Assembly (NCBI GenBank): GCA_020440605.1
Contig: JAGRNT010000018.1
Span: forward strand, 1 to 64,000
DNA: 64,000 bases
From: a bacterium
Lineage (GTDB): Bacteria > 4484-113 > JAFGCY01
Direction of reading: 5' to 3'
Part shown: positions 59,227 to 64,000 of the stretch, in pieces
Layout: every line of letters begins with the position of its first letter
How positions within the stretch are numbered: the stretch's first letter is position 1
The notes under the pieces: generated by a model
What the model saw: the letters and a program-made list of their open reading frames with translations, nothing else
What the model was told of the DNA's origin: nothing
Database searches by the model: none
Translations under genes and position numbers: made by a program

Positions 59227-59448
59227 ATGGATGCTATCGTTAATGCCATGCCTGAATTGTTCCCGGCCCTCATCCAGTTCGATCAGGGACTGCTGCCCTG
59301 GTTCTTCGGTGGCGGCCTGCTCTGGGCGATCATCTCCTACTTCGTGGGAGAACGGCAGGGCAATGGCTGCCTCGGCTGCTTCCTGGGATTCATCCTCGGC
59401 CCGTTCGGCCTGATCATTACGGCCCTGATGGGCCGCAACCGGGGCTAG
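59227..59448 (+). CDS. Small two-helix membrane protein
   Basis: 73 residues with two hydrophobic segments (LLPWFFGGGLLWAIISYFVG and CLGCFLGFILGPFGLIITAL) joined by ERQGNG. The GFILGPFGLIITALMGRN ending is a common pattern in short uncharacterised inner-membrane proteins. An internal ATG at 59248 is an alternative start (TATCGT lies 7 nt before it). The next ORF begins 1 nt after its stop, which suggests coupled translation. Confidence 0.55.
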   Translation: MDAIVNAMPELFPALIQFDQGLLPWFFGGGLLWAIISYFVGERQGNGCLGCFLGFILGPFGLIITALMGRNRG

Positions 59449-59449
59449 C

Positions 59450-59545
59450 ATGAGCCGCCGCCTGACACGCTTCCTGCTGGGACTGAGCTTCTTCGTGCTC
59501 GTGGGCCTGATGGCCTGGTCCTGGTACCGGCACCTCAATCCCTGA
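59450..59545 (+). CDS. Very small single-pass membrane protein (31 aa)
   Basis: A 31-residue ORF: basic start MSRRLTR, one helix FLLGLSFFVLVGLMAWSWY, tail RHLNP. It follows the stop of the previous membrane protein by a single nucleotide, and its basic-in, hydrophobic, short-tail design is what real small membrane proteins show. Unknown function; could be a subunit for the 73-residue neighbour. Confidence 0.45.
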   Translation: MSRRLTRFLLGLSFFVLVGLMAWSWYRHLNP

Positions 59546-59640
59546 ATCGCCTTAGCGGCATTGTTCTGCCAATGCTGCGCCGCGGAACAAAGCCGGGGTA
59601 AACTGGTCTGTAGCACACTCGGGTTTGCAGGGAGTTGGGG

Positions 59641-60438
59641 ATGACGATTCCACGCGCATATGCGTTGTTTTCGATATTGCTGTTCATGCTTGCCGGGGGC
59701 ACTGCCCAGGCAGCTCAGTCCGATCCCGCCATCAATGTGATGCAGGCCGCGCAGCTGGCATCGATTGGCATCGGTGAAGCTGCCACGCAGTCGCTGGAAC
59801 GGGAGCAGCCGCAGGGCTGGCGCGCCAAGGAGCTGCCGGGGACGGACTTCTGGGTGGATATCCGTGTGCGTCCTGTGGATGACCCGAGCGGTCTGGGCCA
59901 GGAGGTGCTGGTATCACTGGATGGCCGTGAGCGGGATGCACTGTACTGTGACAACATCACCCGCGCTTACCGGCAGGACGGCAAATTCATCTCCACCTGG
60001 CAGGTGCGCAACCTCGTCTGGGTGGTCAGGGATGAAGCGCTGGAAGAATTGCTCAGCGGCGAGCCCTGGACAATTGAGCACCGGCAGTGGAGCTCGGACT
60101 GGCCACAGGGCATGAGCCGCGCGGCCTTCGAGCGCATCATTGAGCACAGTACGAAACTGCAGGCCGGAGAGCTGCACATCTTCTGCTACAGCGACGCCGG
60201 TGACAGGCTTGAGCTCGACATCGAGCAGCTTGACAACCGCTACCGCGTACAGGCGATGCTCGCCCCGGAGCTGCCGCTGGCGGGCAGCCTGCTGAAGGAA
60301 ATCGACGTCGACACCCGCCGCAGTCCGCTGGCTGCACTGACGGTGCAGGCCCGCCCGGGAGCACTGGGCTGGCTTGACCCCTTTGGCAACACGGTGGTGC
60401 TGGCTCCTGAAGTGGCTGCCAAGCAGGAGGAGAAGTGA
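59641..60438 (+). CDS. Secreted protein, first of three tandem paralogues
   Basis: 265 residues with a signal peptide (YALFSILLFMLAGGTAQAAQ). The mature part contains TDFWVDIRVRPVDDPSGLGQ, WQVRNLVWVVRDE and the segment shared with its neighbours, LQAGELHIFCYSDAGDRLEL then DIEQLD. No known family. GGGAG lies before ATG 59641. Its stop TGA overlaps the ATG of the second paralogue, whose Shine-Dalgarno site GAGGAG lies inside this gene, so the two are co-translated. Confidence 0.68.
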   Translation: MTIPRAYALFSILLFMLAGGTAQAAQSDPAINVMQAAQLASIGIGEAATQSLEREQPQGWRAKELPGTDFWVDIRVRPVDDPSGLGQEVLVSLDGRERDALYCDNITRAYRQDGKFISTWQVRNLVWVVRDEALEELLSGEPWTIEHRQWSSDWPQGMSRAAFERIIEHSTKLQAGELHIFCYSDAGDRLELDIEQLDNRYRVQAMLAPELPLAGSLLKEIDVDTRRSPLAALTVQARPGALGWLDPFGNTVVLAPEVAAKQEEK

Positions 60439-61259
60439 TGAAGCGGATGATCAAGTCAATCGTGGCCGGGCTGGCCGGCGGCCTGCTGCTGGCGAACCTG
60501 GCAACGGCCCAGGATGAGCTTGTCGGCAGGGAGCCGCAGCCCGTCGGCGACGTGGGCTACCAGACCTACACCGTGGAACTGCCGCACAGGGCCTGGACGA
60601 TCGGCATGCAGCTGCATGACGAAAATGGCGAGACCAGCGAGCAGAGCATCACGGTGCTGGACGGCTTCGTGGCGGAGGCCATGAGCAGCCGCACGCGCGG
60701 ATACCGGAAGGATGACGAAAGCTGGGGCCAGGCGGTGGCCTATGGGTTCATGGTCTGGTTTGTGCCGGACGGCAAGCTTGGGGAATGGCAGGCGGGTGAC
60801 AACTTCCTGCCCGGCTACTTTGACCCGCAGGGCCAGCCGCTCATGAGCAGTGCCGCAGAGCGCACGGGGCCGCAGAACGGCAGGCCGGTGGAGGGATATC
60901 ACGCAATGGACCAGGGCCGCCGCGCACTGCTGCTGGAGCATGCACAGGAGCTGCGCGTGGACGGGCTGCACATCTTCATCTATGCACCAGGCTATCCGCG
61001 CATCGATCTGAGTGTTGACAAACTGGACTACCAGCACATCGTCAACGGCGTATTCAGCGAGGATGAGGACGTGCTGAAGGCCGAGGACATCCCCTTCGAG
61101 CTGGACAGGCTGGAAACCCCGAGCCATATCGCGGACATCGTGCTGTTCACGGCGGGCGAGGACCTCGGTTTCATCACTGCTGACGGGGTGCAGGTCGGGG
61201 ATGAATTCTGGGCTGAAGCAGTGGAGGAAGTCGGGGAAGTGGAAGAAGTGACGAAGTGA
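60438..61259 (+). CDS. Secreted protein, second of three tandem paralogues
   Basis: 273 residues with a signal peptide (SIVAGLAGGLLLANLATAQD). The shared segment reads RVDGLHIFIYAPGYPRIDLS then VDKLDYQHI. Upstream, WTIGMQLHDENGETSEQSIT corresponds to the strand pair of the first paralogue. The C-terminus ends in an acidic EAVEEVGEVEEVTK whose codons run into an 8-bp tandem repeat (61245-61276) that contains the stop. Function unknown; periplasmic or secreted. Confidence 0.68.
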   Translation: MKRMIKSIVAGLAGGLLLANLATAQDELVGREPQPVGDVGYQTYTVELPHRAWTIGMQLHDENGETSEQSITVLDGFVAEAMSSRTRGYRKDDESWGQAVAYGFMVWFVPDGKLGEWQAGDNFLPGYFDPQGQPLMSSAAERTGPQNGRPVEGYHAMDQGRRALLLEHAQELRVDGLHIFIYAPGYPRIDLSVDKLDYQHIVNGVFSEDEDVLKAEDIPFELDRLETPSHIADIVLFTAGEDLGFITADGVQVGDEFWAEAVEEVGEVEEVTK

Positions 61260-61276
61260 CGAAGTGACGAAGTGAC
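61245..61276. repeat. Four tandem copies of GAAGTGAC
   Basis: Units start at 61245, 61253, 61261 and 61269; the stop codon of the preceding gene lies in the second. The rest of the spacer to 61481 has TGACT/GTGACT words and no gene. Confidence 0.8.
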
Positions 61277-61481
61277 TTGGTGACTCAATAGCCGCCGGAC
61301 ATCCAGGGCGGGGATTTCCCCGCGCAGGCAGCGAGGAACTTGTTTTGAGCTGTCCTGCAGACCGACGAGCACTTGTGTGAGGAGGCAGATCACACAGGGT
61401 GGGGATGTCAAACAGGCCGGCGGCGAAATCATGACTGACCAATTGACTGTTTGACTTTGTGACTTACCGGAGGTGGACAAC

Positions 61482-62354
61482 ATGAAACTGACAATGATTC
61501 TGACAATTGCCGTGACTATGCTGTGTGCTGTCCATTCATCGGCACTGGCCGAGGAGCCGGCCAAACCGTCTGGTGAGTTCCGCGAGATCTCCCCTGAGGA
61601 AATGGAAGCCAGGCTGGCTGGCCAGTGGTGGCGGCAGGCTGGTGAGATCGAGACCCCGTCTGGTGCCAGCACGGAGGGCACCTGGCTGATCAGGCTGGAG
61701 ATGTTCGATGAGTCCGGCAAGCTGCTGTCACAGTCAGAGCTGTTGTCAAAGTCGAATTCCTTTGCCAGCAGCAAGACGAAGCTGGTGGCAGGACAGCAGG
61801 GGGTCGGGGACTTCACCACCCTGGCTGACTATCCGATGCTGCTGTGGGCTTTCCCGCCGCAGTATGACCAGGCCTTCCGTGATTACGGCCACCTGGACTG
61901 GCCCGCAAATCGCGACGGTGTGAAGGTCACGCGCGAGGATGGCACGGAACTGGACCTGAGCCAGCCGCAGCTCAGCGAGGAGCAGTGCCGTGAACTGTTC
62001 ACACAGATGCTCAGGCGGGCTGCCGTGCTGGAGTATGACGGCCTGCGGCTGTACATGTTCTCTCCGGTGGCAAGCAGCATCAACCTGCATCTGGACTGGA
62101 CGGACCGCGCCGACGAACCCGAGGCCCTGCCACGTGACCCGCGGGAACGCGAAGCAGTGATCAGGGAGAAGGCCCGCCCCGCTGCGGACTTCACGCTCTA
62201 CCTTAACGGCGGCCAATGGGCTGGCGGAGACTCGATGCAAGCCGGTGGTGAGTGGTCCAGCGGAGGCACGATTGCCGGTGGCGAATTCGCTGGTGGTGGC
62301 GATGTCGCCGGGACTGACACGGATGGCGGTGAGTGGGCTGGTGGGGAAGGCTAG
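61482..62354 (+). CDS. Secreted protein, third tandem paralogue, with glycine-rich tail
   Basis: 290 residues with a signal peptide (LTIAVTMLCAVHSSALAEEP). The shared segment reads LEYDGLRLYMFSPVASSINL then HLDW. Unlike its paralogues it ends in about 50 residues of GG-spaced turns (NGGQWAGGDSMQAGGEWSSG), like the beta-helix repeats of the protein at 16847-17725. GGAGGT lies 6-7 nt before ATG 61482. Separated from the second paralogue by 220 bp of repeats. Confidence 0.68.
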   Translation: MKLTMILTIAVTMLCAVHSSALAEEPAKPSGEFREISPEEMEARLAGQWWRQAGEIETPSGASTEGTWLIRLEMFDESGKLLSQSELLSKSNSFASSKTKLVAGQQGVGDFTTLADYPMLLWAFPPQYDQAFRDYGHLDWPANRDGVKVTREDGTELDLSQPQLSEEQCRELFTQMLRRAAVLEYDGLRLYMFSPVASSINLHLDWTDRADEPEALPRDPREREAVIREKARPAADFTLYLNGGQWAGGDSMQAGGEWSSGGTIAGGEFAGGGDVAGTDTDGGEWAGGEG

Positions 62355-62913
62355 TCAGAATGAGAAGCAGAAGCAGAATGAGAATCTGACAATGTACCGG
62401 CGTCGCCCGGCAATGCCAGCATACTATCAGCGGTATTCGAGCAAGTAGTTCCGCGAGTGGATCTGCGATTGGCATTTTTCGTGTCCTTCTGCCTTCGTGA
62501 CCCGATCATGGTTGCATGAACAGCCAAGCAACCAAGAGAGAGCCGCATGTTGCCAGGTTTGTCCAGCATAAGTACTTCGGCGCATTCACTTCATGGCGCG
62601 CGAAGCGCGCGCCGGTACGGTTTTTCCGGTACTCCCCCCATGGATTTCTCTGCGGCTCTGCGTTGAACAGAACCTTCGCGGATTTCCTCATTGCCAGTCG
62701 AGCTCAGCGAGCCGTGGCATTCCATCAGACTACCGCTGAAGCGTGTAGCTCCGTTGTGCGGCCTAGGCCGCAGCTCCGTTGCCAGACTTACATCTGGCTT
62801 CCCGGCGGCAGGGTGCCGCCGCTACAAAGCAATAAAGACCGGCTGCTGGAAGCAGCCGCTACTGACAACTTATTCCTCTTTTCCCTTTGATCCCCGGTCC
62901 CCGGTCCCTGTTG
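62355..62913. repeat. Repeat-rich gene-free spacer
   Basis: No gene supported. Contains GCGCGC-GAA-GCGCGC (near 62599), CTCTGCGGCTCTGCG (62648-62662, same words as the cassette ends), GCCAGACTTACATCTGGC (near 62781), GGCGGCA/TGCCGCC (near 62803) and CGGCTGCT/AGCAGCCG (near 62840). A further GTCAGACTTTCGTCTGGC starts at 62913, at the 3' end of the next minus-strand gene. Confidence 0.55.
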
Positions 62914-63138
62914 TCAGACTTTCGTCTGGCCTCCGGGCTTGTTCAGGTAGAAGAACAGCAGCACCAGCCCGAGTCCCATCGGCAGGGCCAGCTGCATGGC
63001 GGTGAATTCCATCAGGTCCAGGCCCGCAGTGCCGTGCCGGTACTCCAGCAGGAAGCGGATCCCGGTGTAGAGGATCAGCGCCGTTGCCAGGAGCAGCAGC
63101 CACCACTTGCGCTGGCGTGCCGGATCAAGCAGTGCCAT
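62914..63138 (-). CDS. Small membrane protein overlapping pyrC
   Basis: 74 residues with two hydrophobic segments (WWLLLLATALILYTGIRFLL and FTAMQLALPMGLGLVLLFFY), a basic start (MALLDPARQRK) and a basic end. ATG 63138 lies 14 nt inside the 3' end of pyrC with GAGGAAG 7 nt upstream, so it is translationally coupled to pyrC. No family recognised. A GCCAGA/TCTGGC hairpin overlaps its stop region. Confidence 0.6.
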   Translation of the reverse strand: MALLDPARQRKWWLLLLATALILYTGIRFLLEYRHGTAGLDLMEFTAMQLALPMGLGLVLLFFYLNKPGGQTKV

Positions 63139-64000
63139 CGGCTGCTTCCTCGCGCTCGATGCCATCCATCCCTGAATGTGTCACCCGTCCGCCGCAGATC
63201 GTCAGCACTGCGCGGCCCTTGCAGTCCCAGCCTGCAAACGGCGTGTTCCTGCCCTTGCTGCGGAACTGCTTCGGTTCCACCTGCCAGCTGGCCTCGGTGT
63301 CCAGCAGCACGAGATCCGCCACCTCGCCCGCGGCGATCCGCCCACTGCTGAACTGCACCGGACGCGGCAGGAAGTCGCGCATCGCCTCCGTCGTCATCTG
63401 CGGAGTGCGGGCCTGGCGCCAGCTTTCGCACCTGCCGTTCAGGATATCCGCCGGGCCGCTCGTCATCAGGCGCAGCACCTGCTCGAGCGTGATCTCGCCC
63501 GCCGCCGTGCTGCTGCCAACGACATGTTTCCCCAGCAGGCCGAAGCTGGTTTCGAAGCCGCTGAAGCCGAAGGGGGCCAGCTTCAGTTCCTGGCTCTTCT
63601 CGTCAAGCGTATGCGGCGCGTGGTCGGTCACCAGCGCATCGATCGTGCCGTCGGCAATCCCACAGAGCAGCGCCTGCCGGTCGCGCTCCTCGCGCAGCGG
63701 CGGGTTGATCTTGGCCTGGGTGCCGTACTGCTCAATTGCCCTGTCCGTCAGGATCAGGTGGTTATGCGTCACGTCGCAGGTCACGAGCCCGGGCATGCCC
63801 TCCTGCTGTTCGCGCAGCTTGCCGAAGCGCACCAGCTCGAGCGCGCCGCGGCTGGCCATGTGCGTGACCTGCACCGGCATCCCGGTCTGGATCGCCATCA
63901 GCACCGTACGCGCCGTGCCGAGGTCCTCGCTCAGATAGTCAATCCCGCTCTGGCCGAGCATCGCGCTTACCAGGCCCTCGTGCATCACGCCGCGCGCCAG
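63125..64000 (-). CDS. pyrC: Dihydroorotase (5' end outside window)
   Basis: The last 291 residues of an amidohydrolase of the class I dihydroorotase type. Visible motifs are VQVTHMASRGALELVRF (metal His), TCDVTHNHLILTD (His), IDALVTDHAPHTLDEKSQEL (catalytic Asp) and FGFSGFETSFGLLGKHVVGS, ending in FAGWDCKGRAVLTICGGRVT. The canonical TPHH is VTHNH here. The enzyme cyclises carbamoyl aspartate in pyrimidine synthesis. The reading frame is open to base 64000; the N-terminal HxH metal site lies beyond it. Confidence 0.9.
   Translation of the reverse strand: MARGVMHEGLVSAMLGQSGIDYLSEDLGTARTVLMAIQTGMPVQVTHMASRGALELVRFGKLREQQEGMPGLVTCDVTHNHLILTDRAIEQYGTQAKINPPLREERDRQALLCGIADGTIDALVTDHAPHTLDEKSQELKLAPFGFSGFETSFGLLGKHVVGSSTAAGEITLEQVLRLMTSGPADILNGRCESWRQARTPQMTTEAMRDFLPRPVQFSSGRIAAGEVADLVLLDTEASWQVEPKQFRSKGRNTPFAGWDCKGRAVLTICGGRVTHSGMDGIEREEAADGTA

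Overview
The window comes from a GC-rich genome, probably a diderm and flagellated bacterium from a poorly characterised lineage, most likely metagenomic. Diderm: an lptB-type ABC ATPase, several lipoproteins, RodA and an LCP protein. Motile: flgM-flgN-flgK-flgL behind a near-consensus sigma-28 promoter, then a DUF6470 gene and fliW. Respiratory: two large secreted or membrane-anchored multiheme c-type cytochromes and a TlpA-like thioredoxin. I could not place it in a phylum from sequence alone. Genes with Shine-Dalgarno sites coexist with about a dozen genes whose TATAAT-like -10 box lies 5-7 nt before an ATG or GTG, so part of the proteome is probably made from leaderless mRNAs.

Layout. 1-6.0 kb: end of a secreted protein, tRNA-Ala, then rsfS, an LCP protein with a PKD tail, yqeK and a methyltransferase on the minus strand, and a TPR protein convergent with rodA. 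6.0-11.0 kb: a PKD/dockerin-like lipoprotein and a phosphoesterase-like/tetraheme cytochrome fusion, separated by a hairpin-rich spacer. 11.2-16.3 kb: a geranylgeranyl-reductase-like flavoprotein, small unknowns, a TetR regulator overlapping a DoxX-like membrane protein, and gpmI. 16.3-17.7 kb: a 518-bp cassette with 32-bp inverted ends, then a beta-helical secreted protein. 17.9-28.9 kb: flagellar genes, split by a 4.3-kb insertion with a cyclase-like protein and two paralogous membrane-anchored propeller-like proteins. 29.4-37.6 kb: tRNA-Ser and single-gene units (VOC, DinB, P1B-4 metal ATPase, SDR, YfiT/DinB, VOC, aldo-keto reductase) with repeat-rich spacers. 38.2-47.0 kb: PKD/dockerin and PKD lipoproteins, an octaheme cytochrome divergent from tlpA, and a Fur-family regulator. 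47.1-50.8 kb: three tandem Sel1-like genes. 50.8-55.9 kb: lptB, a large lipoprotein of unknown function, a CDF transporter and a secreted unknown. 56.1-64.0 kb: hslV, a lipoprotein with a probable thioester domain, small membrane proteins, three tandem paralogous secreted proteins, and the 3' part of pyrC.

Much of the content faces the envelope: modular PKD proteins with dockerin-like calcium loops, a candidate thioester adhesin, periplasmic cytochromes and Sel1/TPR scaffolds. The spacers carry several families of short palindromic repeats, some forming predicted three-way junctions and some bracketing single genes. No prophage, CRISPR array, transposase or rRNA was seen.
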